A stretch of 64,000 nt of DNA from SOIA01 sp964346585 (GCA_964346585.1 CAYFVQ010000121.1:16368-80367); one strand, 5' to 3'; counted from the stretch's first letter, positions 42,344-51,613 are shown. Numbers and translations: made by a program. Notes: generated by a model not told the origin, from the letters alone.

Positions 42344-44111
42344 TGTCCTCACTCGTTACCTTCTTCTGGTCCAATCCTTTGAATACGTTATCGATCTCCA
42401 TGTATATTTCAAGAATGCCCGGGTCTTCTTCAGGAAGGAATTTCATCTTGGAAATTTTCTCCCTCACTTCCAGAGCTAAAATCTCTTCCAAGCTCTTCCC
42501 ATCGGCAAGAGCACTCATTCCCGAACGGTGAAAATGAATGATTGTCCGCAGCATCAAATACTGCATTCTCAATGAGGTGTATGTGTCCTGGGGATGGAAG
42601 GCGTTTTGGTGGAGAAAATCTTCTCGGATAGAGCGCGCAGATTCTAGAATAAGCCTGTCTCTGGCCGAAAGGGATTCCACGCCGACGAGACGGGCGATCT
42701 CCTGCAGCTCGGATTCTTCCTCCAAGAGCTGCATGGCTTCCTGGCGAAGGGTAACGAACTCTTCAGCGACCTGGGAGTTTAAATAGTCCTTGATATTCTC
42801 CACATACAGAGAATAACTCAAAAGCCAGTTGATCGCCGGGAAATGCCGCATGTTGGCAAGTCTGTCATCCAGAGCCCAGAAGACCTTGACCACTTTCAGT
42901 GTGGCTTGAACAACCGGGTCCGAAAGGTCTCCCCCTGGCGGAGAAACCGCTCCCATAACGCTCAGGGCTCCGATTCGATTGTCCGAGCCTAAACAGACCA
43001 CTTTCCCGGCCCGCTCGTAGAATTCAGCGATGCGGCTGGCCAGGTAGGCGGGATAAGCTTCCTCTCCTGGCATTTCCTCCATCCGTCCGGAGATTTCTCT
43101 CAAGGCTTCTGCCCATCGGCTGGAAGAATCGGCCATTAGGGCCACAGAATACCCCATATCCCTGAAGTACTCCGCGATGGTCATGCCTGTATAAATCGAA
43201 GCTTCCCGTGCCGCCACAGGCATGTTCGATGTATTGGCGATTATGACTGTCCTCTCCATGAGAGGACGGCCAGTATGAGGGTCTTCAAGCTCCGGGAAAC
43301 TAAGGAGCAGGTCAGCCACCTCATTTCCTCTCTCCCCACAAGCCACAAAAACAATAATCTGGGCGTCTGACCATTTCGCCAGCTGGTGCTGGACCACAGT
43401 TTTTCCGCTGCCGAATGGGCCCGGAACACATCCCGTTCCTCCCTTGGCAAGAGGAAAGAGTGTATCCAAGACTCTCTGTCCTGTGGTCAGTGGCTCGTCT
43501 GGCATCAACCGCTCATGAACTTCTCTGTTTCTGCGGATCGACCACGTTTGAAACATCTTGACTTCTTTGACTTCCTGTCCAGTTTCTATTTTGGCTATGG
43601 GTTCTTCCACCAAGAATTTTCCTTTTTTGATCTCCGCAATTTTGCCTGACAATCCCACAGGAACCATGATTTTATGTTTAAGGAGTGGAGTCTCCTGGAC
43701 TTCTCCCAAAAAATCCCCCTCTTTAACTTCCTGGCCTTTCTTGACAAGTGGAACAAATTCCCAATTTCTCTTCCGATCCAGAGGCGGTACTTCGACACCT
43801 CGAGTAACGAAATCACCCTCTGCGCTCCTGATAATATCCAATGGACGTTGGATGCCGTCGTAAACGGAGCTTATTAGACCTGGACCCAATTCCACGCTCA
43901 AGGGTAGTCCGGTTAAAAACACGGGTTCTTCCGGACCGATTCCTGTGGTATCCTCGTAGACTTGGATAAAGGCCAGGTCCTCTCTGAGTTCGATAACCTC
44001 TCCTATAAGCCCGAGCTCTCCGATCTTCACCATATCGTACATTTTGGCGCCTAAACAACCTGAGGCAACAACGAGTGGCCCCGCCACACGAATGATCTTA
44101 CCTTGTTTCAT
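42336..44111 (-). CDS. ntpA: V/A-type ATPase subunit A (catalytic)
   Basis: Subunit A is the catalytic subunit of the V1 head. The 591-residue protein has the P-loop GPFGSGKTVVQHQLAKW, the catalytic glutamate region CGERGNEVADLL, the non-homologous insertion region typical of A subunits (about residues 115-190, with PLVKKGQEVKEGDFLG), and the block MADSSSRWAEALREISGR. It overlaps the F and B subunit genes at its ends. Length and motifs are normal. Confidence 0.96.
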   Translation of the reverse strand: MKQGKIIRVAGPLVVASGCLGAKMYDMVKIGELGLIGEVIELREDLAFIQVYEDTTGIGPEEPVFLTGLPLSVELGPGLISSVYDGIQRPLDIIRSAEGDFVTRGVEVPPLDRKRNWEFVPLVKKGQEVKEGDFLGEVQETPLLKHKIMVPVGLSGKIAEIKKGKFLVEEPIAKIETGQEVKEVKMFQTWSIRRNREVHERLMPDEPLTTGQRVLDTLFPLAKGGTGCVPGPFGSGKTVVQHQLAKWSDAQIIVFVACGERGNEVADLLLSFPELEDPHTGRPLMERTVIIANTSNMPVAAREASIYTGMTIAEYFRDMGYSVALMADSSSRWAEALREISGRMEEMPGEEAYPAYLASRIAEFYERAGKVVCLGSDNRIGALSVMGAVSPPGGDLSDPVVQATLKVVKVFWALDDRLANMRHFPAINWLLSYSLYVENIKDYLNSQVAEEFVTLRQEAMQLLEEESELQEIARLVGVESLSARDRLILESARSIREDFLHQNAFHPQDTYTSLRMQYLMLRTIIHFHRSGMSALADGKSLEEILALEVREKISKMKFLPEEDPGILEIYMEIDNVFKGLDQKKVTSEDNV

Positions 44112-44439
44112 CTTCTCCTCTTTTCTTAACTAAAGAATCTGAACCTGTCGCCTTAATGGCCAGCTCTCCCATCACTCTCTCGAGGTGATCGGTGACCTTC
44201 CTGTAGTCAGAAAATCCCACCACCACAGGACAAAACTTCTCCCTTAAAGCGTCTCTCTCCTTCTCTAAAGACTCAAACAGATTTTCGTCTAAAAAACAGA
44301 GGGCGAAATTTTCCTCCTCAAGGGTTTTAAAGATTTTTTTGGCTTCTTCCAGGGTCTTTGGAGAAAAAACTTTCATTCCTAAGACACGTAACGGAAAGAC
44401 GATGTCAGCCTCTCCCATGACAGCGATTTTATCAAACAT
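44098..44439 (-). CDS. ntpG: V/A-type ATPase subunit F (NtpG-like)
   Basis: The small rotor-associated subunit (113 residues), sitting between the C and A genes where ntpG/atpF is found in other operons. The sequence KIAVMGEADIVFPLRVLGMKVF is the usual first strand-helix of the subunit, followed by a Rossmann-like small fold (NFALCFLDENLFESL, CPVVVGF). It overlaps the A subunit gene by 14 bases. Identification rests on position and this N-terminal pattern. Confidence 0.85.
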   Translation of the reverse strand: MFDKIAVMGEADIVFPLRVLGMKVFSPKTLEEAKKIFKTLEEENFALCFLDENLFESLEKERDALREKFCPVVVGFSDYRKVTDHLERVMGELAIKATGSDSLVKKRGEDETR

Positions 44440-45217
44440 AGGTTGCGCTTATCCTTTTCTTGAGTAATTCATTCGGAATCTGGTTGATTTTCCCGATCCC
44501 GAGAAGTCTCACAAGCCTTAACTCTCTTTTTTTTGCCAATCCATAAGCCAAAACCGGTTCTGGCCCAAACACGATGTATTTAGCCTTTTTCAAGAAGGTT
44601 ATCAAAAAATCCTCAATTCCGCGTTCAAGGTCGAGGAAAGTCTCTCGTTCTGCCAGTGCATCCGCAGCGCTTGTCCAGAGATCTTTATACGGAGTGGCCT
44701 GAAGCTTCTCCCCGACTTCGGCGAAGGAAAGTTCAAAACACTGCCGTATGAATTGACTCTCCAGAAAACCACCCTCAAGAATCAAGCTTTCAAATTTTTC
44801 TCTGGGGAGACCCGAATATTTTGCACGGAATAAGATTTTCAGATTATTCAGATCAAGCCTATGCCGAATGTAGTCATGAAAAAAGGAGTAGCCTGTCCTC
44901 TTGATCACAGTGACTATCTCTCCAGGATTCTCTTCTTCATGAAACACCTTCAGGAGATCTTCCTCGATCATGATTTCTCTCATTAAGCGTCGCACTTCCT
45001 CCCCCTCTTTTTCAATGTATTCATCCAGCTCGTCCGAATCCTTGATTTGAACCATTTCATCCGAAAATTTCCCGGCATCAAAAATCACCTTCAAAGCACT
45101 GGCCATGTCTTTTTCCTCAGAGGCTTCTTTAAAAACTGCCTGCTCGACCAAATCTTTTTCAAGTGCACGTATCCGACCGACTGCATAGGCATAGCTGAGT
45201 CTGGACGGCTTTTTCAT
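44432..45217 (-). CDS. ntpC: V/A-type ATPase subunit C (AC39/NtpC-like)
   Basis: Subunit C links the rotor to the membrane ring. The 261-residue protein is shorter than the 330-350 residues usual for the family. It starts with a YAYAVGRIRALEKDL stretch like the conserved Y-x-N-ARV-ALE start and keeps the HDYIRHRLDLNNLKILFRAK block and the late GPEPVLAYGLAKKRELRLVRLLGIGKINQ region (family pattern P-Y-x-KE-E-NLR-I-KN). It overlaps the E and F genes by four and eight bases. Confidence 0.9.
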   Translation of the reverse strand: MKKPSRLSYAYAVGRIRALEKDLVEQAVFKEASEEKDMASALKVIFDAGKFSDEMVQIKDSDELDEYIEKEGEEVRRLMREIMIEEDLLKVFHEEENPGEIVTVIKRTGYSFFHDYIRHRLDLNNLKILFRAKYSGLPREKFESLILEGGFLESQFIRQCFELSFAEVGEKLQATPYKDLWTSAADALAERETFLDLERGIEDFLITFLKKAKYIVFGPEPVLAYGLAKKRELRLVRLLGIGKINQIPNELLKKRISATYV

Positions 45218-45630
45218 ATTCCCAAGATCTCGACGATTTCGTTTTCCAGCCTGGAGCGGAGCTCTTCTTTTAATCTGGCCTCATCAAAGGATTCTTCTCT
45301 TTCTCCCTCTTTCGTTATGATGGTCCTCTTCAGGCCTTTTTCCCCGAGGATCTTTCTCTGGAAGGCTTTCTCCATAACTTCCTGGATGAGCTCTTTTTTC
45401 CGAGAAAGGATGATGATTTTCGTCTCTAACCGGGCCTGTGTGATGAGGCGACTCGCCTCCAACTGACCCTTTCTTTTTGCTTCGTCTACCAGCTCATCTG
45501 CCAATTCTGCTGCATTCTTTTCCGCCTCTTCCTTGATCTTTCCTGCTTTCTCGCGGCTCTCGACAAGGATCTTGTCTGCCTCAGCACTCGCATCATCGAT
45601 AATCTTGTCCAGAATCTTCTCTAAACTCAT
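45214..45630 (-). CDS. ntpE: V/A-type ATPase subunit E (short form)
   Basis: Subunit E forms the peripheral stalk. This 138-residue protein has the long N-terminal coiled coil (KILDKIIDDASAEADKIL, rich in Ala, Glu and Lys) and a short C-terminal region ending RLENEIVEILGI. The usual length is about 190-200, so the globular C-terminal domain is reduced. Position between K and C supports the assignment. It may pair with the coiled-coil protein encoded at 48071-48430. Confidence 0.85.
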   Translation of the reverse strand: MSLEKILDKIIDDASAEADKILVESREKAGKIKEEAEKNAAELADELVDEAKRKGQLEASRLITQARLETKIIILSRKKELIQEVMEKAFQRKILGEKGLKRTIITKEGEREESFDEARLKEELRSRLENEIVEILGI

Positions 45631-45644
45631 GGCTTCTCAATACG

Positions 45645-46127
45645 TTAAAGACTAATCCCATTCAGCAGGAGTATCGTGATGAGCAAACCCAAGACCGCAT
45701 AGGTCTCAACCAGAGCCGCCATGATGACAGGCTTCATGAGGTCTTTAGGCTGCTTGGCCACCATGTACACACCTGAAGCACAGACCTTGCCTTGATGGAT
45801 TCCTGATACAAGCCCGGCCATGGCCACTGGCAGGCAGGAGATCAGAATCTGCCAGCCCTGAAAGACTGTGGCTGACTTCAATTCTGCTCCGACTAAACCC
45901 AGCTTGAGCATAACCAAAAAGGCACTTAAAAAACCGTAGATTCCCTGAGTCCCAGGAAGAGCCACCAGTAAGAGAAGGCTTCCGAATTTTTCCGGGTCTT
46001 CGCTCATGACTCCACTTGAAGCCTGGCCGGCAAGTCCGACACCAATGGCTGAGCCAATCCCACCAAACACAACGGCAAGAGCTCCTCCGAAAACAGCAAG
46101 AGTGAAACCTAACTCCATTTCATCCAC
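45645..46127 (-). CDS. ntpK: V/A-type ATPase subunit K (membrane ring), Na+-type ligands
   Basis: A 160-residue ring protein with two hairpins (four membrane helices). The ion site matches the Na+-binding NtpK of Enterococcus hirae: LPGTQG in helix 2 gives L57, T60 and Q61. SGIHQGKV gives Q112, and VETYAVLG gives E141, which is the carboxylate. Only the second hairpin carries the acidic residue, as in the 16-kDa type. From these ligands I infer Na+ rather than H+ transport. A good ribosome binding site (AAAGGAGG) precedes the ATG, as expected for the high-copy subunit. Confidence 0.93.
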   Translation of the reverse strand: MDEMELGFTLAVFGGALAVVFGGIGSAIGVGLAGQASSGVMSEDPEKFGSLLLLVALPGTQGIYGFLSAFLVMLKLGLVGAELKSATVFQGWQILISCLPVAMAGLVSGIHQGKVCASGVYMVAKQPKDLMKPVIMAALVETYAVLGLLITILLLNGISL

Positions 46128-46156
46128 CTCCTTTTATTCTCATCAGACAAATTTAT

Positions 46157-48067
46157 TCAAATAAATTCAACAAATTTACTTTTTAACTCGAAAGGCTTGA
46201 ACGGGCTCCCTCCGGATTTAAAGAATTTGCTGAAAAACTCGACAAACTGAAGACGCATGGAATGAACGAAACCCCCTAGAAAGCTGATCGCCAGATTAAA
46301 CAAATGGCCTCCAGCAAAAATCAAAGCAGCAACCAACCAGCCCACCCAAGGGATTCCGAGTGCTGTCTGGCTCAGATTATTCACCACCATAGCAATAACA
46401 GTGGTGGCCAGCCCCAGAGCCAGCAGCCGCGAATAGGAAAGAACATCGGCTAAATAGCGGGAGATGTCATACAGGCTGTACAACCCCCCGAAAAACCGGG
46501 CGAAGGGATTGCGGCTCGGTGAAGCGAAAAAAACAATCCCGGCCGCGCCAACAAGGGTAAATATTCCCCAGATGGACCCCATCTTCCCCAGGAATAGAGG
46601 AAAGGATGGGAGCAACAGCAACCATCCGCCCTGGACACATATGGATTGCAGGTAGAGTTTGTTTTTTATGCCGTTGATCAGGTTCAAGAGAGTTCCAAAC
46701 CAGACTTGGATGAAGCCCAGGACAAGTGCAAGATAGAGAAAGGAAAGAGGATCCTGGAGAGGATCCATTACCATGAGCTTCCGAACAGGAAAGCCAAACC
46801 ACCCCCCGATCAGAGTCCCGAGGATAACAGTTGATACTCCAAGAAGCCCCAGCAGTTTCAAGAACTGGCGCAATCCACCCTTTGGTTTTGCGAATTTTAA
46901 GTAGAGGAAGCTCAAAAGGGCCACCAACAATCCATAGCCGGCTTCACTGACACATAGTCCGACAAACAGGAAGAAAAACGGGGCCAGAGGAAGAGTGGGG
47001 TCAAAAGAGCCCCTCTGAGGCAGTCCGTAGAGTTTTGTGATTAGTTCAAAGGGCTTTCCAGGTTTCGGATTTTCCAGGACGACAGGAGGGTCTTCCTCAG
47101 GAAGAGGTTCCCGGAAATAGAGCTCTATCGCTTCTGAGTATGGCTCGAGTTTGGATTTGAGTTTCTCAATATCTGCAGAGCGAATCCATCCGTCCAGGTA
47201 AAAGATCCGTTCTGTCTCTCCCAGCAAACCCGATGTCAATACTTTTCCTTTTTCATTCAAAAGGATGTCATGGATGAACATGAGCATTTCGCTCTGCTCT
47301 GAAAGTCTCCGGCCTTCCCCATCCAAGTCTTCGAGCTTTATTCTCTTTTCCTCAATCTCTTGATCAAGCTTCCTCATGACATCCTTGACTGTATCTTCCT
47401 CATCTGCCTTCATCAAAACAGGCTCGGTCAAGTGGTGCGGCATGAAGTTCATCTCTTTAAGAATCCGCTCTAAGGGCTCTTTGTCTTTCTTAAGATAAAT
47501 GAGTAAAAGATGGAGCCTCCTCTTGTCCCTCTGTATGACTTCATGCCAGAGGGCTTCCTCCTCAGACATCTTCAGAAAATCTTCATGCTGAGACTGAAGG
47601 ATTGAGCCAATAATGATTTCAATCGAATCCGTTCTCTTTAACGTCTGGAGAGGCAGGACTAAATCCGAAAGAGAGGATAGAGATTCCTTCTCTCTCTCTA
47701 AAAATCTGACTTCTGAAAGCAGCTCATTTTTTTCGGCCTCCAGCTTTTCAACATCGTCCAGAACGGGCAAATAATCAAAATTGAGAAGGTCTTTCTTTTT
47801 CTCAGGATCCAGCTGAGGCTTCTGAGCAAAGAGTCTTTTCGTAAATCCCTTCTCTTCCCACTGCGACAGATAAGTCAAAGCATGCGATAAGCGGTACAGG
47901 CTGTGTTCGACTTCAGCCACTTCAGTGGGAGCTGATTTGAGGCTCAACTCTTCAAAATTAGCTTTCTCAACCTGGACCACACCCTGTTCTTGAAGGGTGG
48001 AGAGGACCTCCAACTTCACGCCTGAATGAGCGATGATATGAATCCTTTGAACCTCTGCAATAGACAC
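46157..48067 (-). CDS. ntpI: V/A-type ATPase subunit I (membrane stator)
   Basis: The 636-residue stator subunit has a soluble N-terminal half with coiled-coil stretches and a C-terminal half (from about residue 360) with seven to eight membrane helices. The region PLAPFFFLFVGLCVSEAGYGLL, the block RYLADVLSYSRLLALGLATTVIA with the essential arginine helix, and HLFNLAISFLGGFVHSMRLQFVEFFSKFF are the family's conserved parts. It lies between the small coiled-coil gene and subunit K. The length matches NtpI. Confidence 0.94.
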   Translation of the reverse strand: MSIAEVQRIHIIAHSGVKLEVLSTLQEQGVVQVEKANFEELSLKSAPTEVAEVEHSLYRLSHALTYLSQWEEKGFTKRLFAQKPQLDPEKKKDLLNFDYLPVLDDVEKLEAEKNELLSEVRFLEREKESLSSLSDLVLPLQTLKRTDSIEIIIGSILQSQHEDFLKMSEEEALWHEVIQRDKRRLHLLLIYLKKDKEPLERILKEMNFMPHHLTEPVLMKADEEDTVKDVMRKLDQEIEEKRIKLEDLDGEGRRLSEQSEMLMFIHDILLNEKGKVLTSGLLGETERIFYLDGWIRSADIEKLKSKLEPYSEAIELYFREPLPEEDPPVVLENPKPGKPFELITKLYGLPQRGSFDPTLPLAPFFFLFVGLCVSEAGYGLLVALLSFLYLKFAKPKGGLRQFLKLLGLLGVSTVILGTLIGGWFGFPVRKLMVMDPLQDPLSFLYLALVLGFIQVWFGTLLNLINGIKNKLYLQSICVQGGWLLLLPSFPLFLGKMGSIWGIFTLVGAAGIVFFASPSRNPFARFFGGLYSLYDISRYLADVLSYSRLLALGLATTVIAMVVNNLSQTALGIPWVGWLVAALIFAGGHLFNLAISFLGGFVHSMRLQFVEFFSKFFKSGGSPFKPFELKSKFVEFI

Positions 48068-48070
48068 GGC

Positions 48071-48430
48071 CTATGACTCTCCCTTTTCAATAAAATGTTT
48101 GATTCTATCCGAAATTTGACTCACGGCTTTGGACATCGCTTTCTCTGTTTTCTTTTTCAATGAAACGATCTCTTGCTCCGCTCTTTCTCTAATTTCGGCC
48201 GCCTCCTTGGTGGCCTCCTGGATCAACGCGCTCCTTTTCTCATCAGCTTTCTTACGGGCCCTGTTTAAATGACGTTCCTTGATTTTTTCTGCTTCTTCAT
48301 GAGCTTCCTGGATGATTTTCAAGGCTGTTTCCTCTCTGGCCTTTTCGACAATTTTTCGGGCCTTCTCTTCAGCTTCTTTGATGCGTTGGAGTGCGTCAGA
48401 AGCATCCTTTGTTTTTATTTTTTCATTCAT
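48071..48430 (-). CDS. V/A-type ATPase coiled-coil subunit H/G (NtpF-like)
   Basis: A 119-residue protein that is almost wholly an Ala/Glu/Lys-rich helix (KEAEEKARKIVEKAREETA and similar), the profile of the peripheral-stalk subunit called NtpF, AhaH or G in different organisms. It is the first gene of the operon and ends three bases before subunit I. Sequence alone would not identify such a low-complexity helix; the position does. A TATAAT box at 48543-48538 (minus strand), about 110 bases upstream, may belong to the operon promoter. Confidence 0.8.
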   Translation of the reverse strand: MNEKIKTKDASDALQRIKEAEEKARKIVEKAREETALKIIQEAHEEAEKIKERHLNRARKKADEKRSALIQEATKEAAEIRERAEQEIVSLKKKTEKAMSKAVSQISDRIKHFIEKGES

Positions 48431-48537
48431 TAATATCAGCCTGTTGTTGGTGTGTACTTCATCGGCTTGCTGTTAAATACGCTAAGGTTTCTTTCTACGA
48501 GGTTATTCTCGATTATGAACCTGAATTTTAAAGAGTT

Positions 48538-48543
48538 ATTATA
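48538..48543 (-). promoter_or_regulatory. Possible -10 box of the V-ATPase operon
   Basis: On the minus strand TATAAT lies about 110 bases upstream of the first V-ATPase gene. The matching -35 (TAGAAA, 17 bases further) is weak, so this is tentative. The rest of the 48431-48727 intergenic stretch shows nothing else. Confidence 0.35.
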
Positions 48544-48727
48544 TCCAATACACTATCATTTTTCTAGGAAAAAATTGCCACGAATGGGATCAGAGCCCGA
48601 CAGTAGACATTCATTCAGAAAATAGATACATGAATAATCCAGGTAGATACCAAAGGCATCGAAAAGTTAGGTAAATTTCCGCTGTCTGACCCTGACTTCA
48701 GACAATAATAAAGCCTGAATCCAGACA

Positions 48728-49567
48728 TCAAGGGAGTATATTCGGATAGGGATAGTAGGAGCGAAAGTCCAGCTTCCTCTGCCTGGCCTTTTTTTCCAAC
48801 GCCCGAAATGGAGATTTATGATCGAACAGAGAAGACTTGAAAAGGATGAACGCCCTGGCGCTCATTACATCAGCAAGAAGAGAGATATCCAATCCTTTCT
48901 CGATATGAAGAACAAACTTTAATCCTGCTGAGATGGCAGATTTCAGATTATCCAAAACCAGACTTTTATCTTCAGCATCCTTAAAAATCTGCTCGGATGT
49001 GTGGAGCCAGGTGCCGTTCCTGGCCAACTCCCCAAGGGAAAACTCCAACTCGCCAAAATGATAGTAGACTAGCCAGCTTCCCCCTCTCTGGCAGGCAAAA
49101 GCCAGTTCATTGAGTTGAAGATTATCTCTTTCGTTTTGTCGGTTTGTCAGGTGAATATAAATTCCATCTCTTCCCAGATCTTGAAGGCTCGAATACGAAA
49201 TCGACTCGGATTCTTCTTCTACATCTAAAGGACCATGATGGAAATAGGCGCAGATAGCCTTTCCTTTTTTGCATGCTTTATTCACAAGCTCTAACTCAAG
49301 GGAATCTCTCCTTGATTCATCAGAAGTGTAGAAGTCGGCACCAGCCTCTGCCAGCCATTCCAGCTGGAAACGGTCGAGCTTCCCAGTATCAATCAAACGA
49401 AATCTGACTCCTCTTCGCCGGGCAACCTTGACTGCATCCAGAAGAAAAGTAAAATCATGCAGGTCATCTCTAATTGTGAGGCCTTCACCATGCCTTGCTG
49501 AGGAAAAAAGCTCAAGGATCCGTTCTTCGGCTTCAGCGTTCACATTATTTTTATTCTCGTTTTCCAT
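48728..49567 (-). CDS. Unknown protein made of about five beta/alpha repeat units
   Basis: A 279-residue protein I do not recognise. After a short charged start it appears to be built of about five units of 45-55 residues. Each has a strand with aromatic residues, a helix ending in a glycine turn, and a second strand: GVRFRLIDTGK, then ADFYTSDESRRD, KAICAYFHHG, GIYIHLTNRQNERD, SWLVYYHFG, GTWLHTSEQ, KFVLHIEKG, AFILFKSS. Conserved Asp, His and Tyr residues sit at strand ends. This resembles a TIM-barrel-like or repeat alpha/beta fold. No signal peptide or membrane segment is visible. The ATG at 49567 has AAAAAGG upstream. It sits about 300 bases upstream of the V-ATPase operon on the same strand. 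Confidence 0.7.
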   Translation of the reverse strand: MENENKNNVNAEAEERILELFSSARHGEGLTIRDDLHDFTFLLDAVKVARRRGVRFRLIDTGKLDRFQLEWLAEAGADFYTSDESRRDSLELELVNKACKKGKAICAYFHHGPLDVEEESESISYSSLQDLGRDGIYIHLTNRQNERDNLQLNELAFACQRGGSWLVYYHFGELEFSLGELARNGTWLHTSEQIFKDAEDKSLVLDNLKSAISAGLKFVLHIEKGLDISLLADVMSARAFILFKSSLFDHKSPFRALEKKARQRKLDFRSYYPYPNILP

Positions 49568-49769
49568 CACTAACCTTTTTATTTACACCTGAACTCATTT
49601 CCGACTGACTCATCTCCGAAAGTCGGTTCTCAGGACTATCATGAACTCAAGATTTCTTTTCAGGTACACCACGAATTTCGAAAGATATAGCACTGCAAAC
49701 GGGATGTCAAGTTAAAGCGCCTTGAAAAAAGCAGCCTTATCTTTTATCATCGAGTGGAGCTCAACGAAA

Positions 49770-50465
49770 ATGAAAGAAAGCATCGTTCTTTTCTCCGGAG
49801 GCATTGATTCAACAACTGCACTCTACTGGGCTTTAAACCAGTACGAAAAAGTCACGGCTCTGACCTTTGACTATGGGCAGCGCCACATCATTGAAATCCA
49901 GATGGCTGAGAAACTCGTCCAGAAGCTCAGAATTGCCCACAAAATGCTTGCCGTCAACCTCAAACAGATCGGCGGCTCGTCCCTCACTGACGCGCATATT
50001 CCCTTGCCTCAGTACGAGAGTGTGGACAAGATCGAGGAAGGACTGCCCTTGACATACGTTCCTTTCAGAAACGGCATATTCCTGGCTATGGCTTCCGCTT
50101 GGGCTGATGTGGAAGGCATCAAAGAGATCGTCTGCGGATTTCATGTCATGGATTCTCCGAACTATCCCGACACCCGAGAGTCGTTCGTAAAATCCATGGA
50201 AGAAGCCATAAATTTGGGAACAAGTTTTTCACCCGAACAGGAGAGACTTCAAATCATCGCCCCATTCGTGAACATGAAAAAATCTGAAATCATTAGAAAA
50301 GGTCTTTCTTTAGGGGCCGATTACTCGTACTCTGTGTCCTGTTATGCGGGCGCAGAATCTCCCTGCCGGAAATGCTCTGCCTGCATTCTCCGCCAAAAGG
50401 CTTGGGATGAAGTCGGGGAGACAGACCATCTCATCCTTAGACTAGAGAGAGAAGGAACAACATGA
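49770..50465 (+). CDS. queC: 7-cyano-7-deazaguanine synthase QueC
   Basis: QueC converts 7-carboxy-7-deazaguanine to preQ0 with ATP and ammonia in queuosine biosynthesis. The 231-residue protein has the PP-loop LFSGGIDSTTALYWA and the zinc site CYAGAESPCRKCSAC. YVPFRNGIFLAMA and the late R-K-C-x-x-C region match the family. I use the ATG at 49770; an upstream ATG in frame (49722) adds 16 residues without similarity. It overlaps queD by four bases. Confidence 0.96.
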   Translation: MKESIVLFSGGIDSTTALYWALNQYEKVTALTFDYGQRHIIEIQMAEKLVQKLRIAHKMLAVNLKQIGGSSLTDAHIPLPQYESVDKIEEGLPLTYVPFRNGIFLAMASAWADVEGIKEIVCGFHVMDSPNYPDTRESFVKSMEEAINLGTSFSPEQERLQIIAPFVNMKKSEIIRKGLSLGADYSYSVSCYAGAESPCRKCSACILRQKAWDEVGETDHLILRLEREGTT

Positions 50466-50809
50466 GTTGGACATTAAAAGTCAGGGACAAGTTCCAAGCC
50501 GCTCATTTTTTAAAAGATTACAAGGGCAAATGTGAAAAAACCCATGGGCACACTTTTCAAGTCGAAGTCGAGGTGGAAGTCACCACGCTGGATAAAACGG
50601 GAATCGGGATAGACTTTACTCTTATCAAGCAACAGCTTTCCGAAGTACTGCCCGATCATACTCTTCTCAATGAGATCTATGATTTCAATCCTTCGGCTGA
50701 AAATTTAGCCCGTCACTTTTTCCTTGTGTTGAAAACACACTTTCCCGTGACTCAAGTGACCGTCTGGGAATCTGAAGATGCCTCAGCCACATATTCTGAA
50801 GATAACTGA
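50462..50809 (+). CDS. queD: 6-carboxytetrahydropterin synthase QueD
   Basis: QueD makes 6-carboxy-5,6,7,8-tetrahydropterin from dihydroneopterin triphosphate, the second step to 7-deazaguanines. The 115-residue protein has FQAAHFLKDYKGKCEKTHGHTF, containing the catalytic cysteine and the three zinc histidines (AAH, HGH). The later HTLLNEI and NPSAENLARHFF stretches match the family. It overlaps queC by four bases, and its 3' end overlaps queE by 32 bases in another frame. Confidence 0.95.
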   Translation: MSWTLKVRDKFQAAHFLKDYKGKCEKTHGHTFQVEVEVEVTTLDKTGIGIDFTLIKQQLSEVLPDHTLLNEIYDFNPSAENLARHFFLVLKTHFPVTQVTVWESEDASATYSEDN

Positions 50810-51407
50810 AATATTCCCCTCTATTCAGGGCGAGGGTCTCAGGCAAGGAGAAGCCACCCTCTTCATCCGTCTTTCTGGATGCAACTTGAAATGTTCCTTC
50901 TGCGATACCCAGTACGCCTGGGAAGAAGGCCAGCCGTATTCTGTGGCTCAAGTTCTGGACGAGGTGAGAAAAATGAGACAGAGCTTCCCAGCGCAATGGG
51001 TCTGCCTCACAGGAGGAGAACCGCTATTGCAGGACATTGATGAGTTGACCAGAGATTTGAAAAAAGAGGGGCTGAAAATTCAAGTAGAGACAAATGCCAC
51101 TCTCTATCGCTCCCTACCTGTTGACTGGTACTCCGTCTCTCCCAAACCGGAAAAGTATGACTGCCAGCCGGAATACCGGAAAGAGGCCAAAGAAGTGAAA
51201 ATAATCATCACAAAAAATCTGGATCTGGAAACGATACGCCGTTTGAGAGAGCAGTTTCCAGAAAACATTCCGCTCTTGCTCCAGCCTCAATCCAACAGGA
51301 AATGGAGTATGGACCTGGGAATGAAACTCCTCAGACAAGCCATAAAGGTTGGGCTAAATAACATAAGGCTTTCCATCCAACTGCACAAGATATCCGGTCT
51401 ACGATAA
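50778..51407 (+). CDS. queE: 7-carboxy-7-deazaguanine synthase QueE (radical SAM)
   Basis: QueE converts 6-carboxytetrahydropterin to 7-carboxy-7-deazaguanine by a radical SAM reaction. The 209-residue protein opens with EIFPSIQGEG and carries the cluster-binding CNLKCSFCD (CX3CX2C), then TGGEPLLQ and VETNATL. Its order with queC and queD forms a three-gene set producing preQ0. The start overlaps queD, suggesting translational coupling. The fourth gene, queF, lies at 54695-55123 on the other strand. Confidence 0.95.
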   Translation: MPQPHILKITEIFPSIQGEGLRQGEATLFIRLSGCNLKCSFCDTQYAWEEGQPYSVAQVLDEVRKMRQSFPAQWVCLTGGEPLLQDIDELTRDLKKEGLKIQVETNATLYRSLPVDWYSVSPKPEKYDCQPEYRKEAKEVKIIITKNLDLETIRRLREQFPENIPLLLQPQSNRKWSMDLGMKLLRQAIKVGLNNIRLSIQLHKISGLR

Positions 51408-51613
51408 CAGAGAGAGGAAGAAAATTAAAAATCGAATTTCACCCCTGTCGATGAGTAAATAATGAAAAAATCATCCCAAGATTCACCACAAGAGGCGATT
51501 GATTTAATTCAATGGCCCTGCCAGAATACTCATTTAATAATGAAAAACCACAGCACAATCTATGGTATGATTGACCGAGGAGAAAAAGATCTTCAACCAT
51601 TTTCAGGAAATGA

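Noticed and set aside
49571..49769. preQ1 riboswitch upstream of queC
   Set aside because: I looked for the short preQ1 pseudoknot pattern and found only a simple hairpin (CCGACT with AGTCGG); the conserved aptamer bases are absent.
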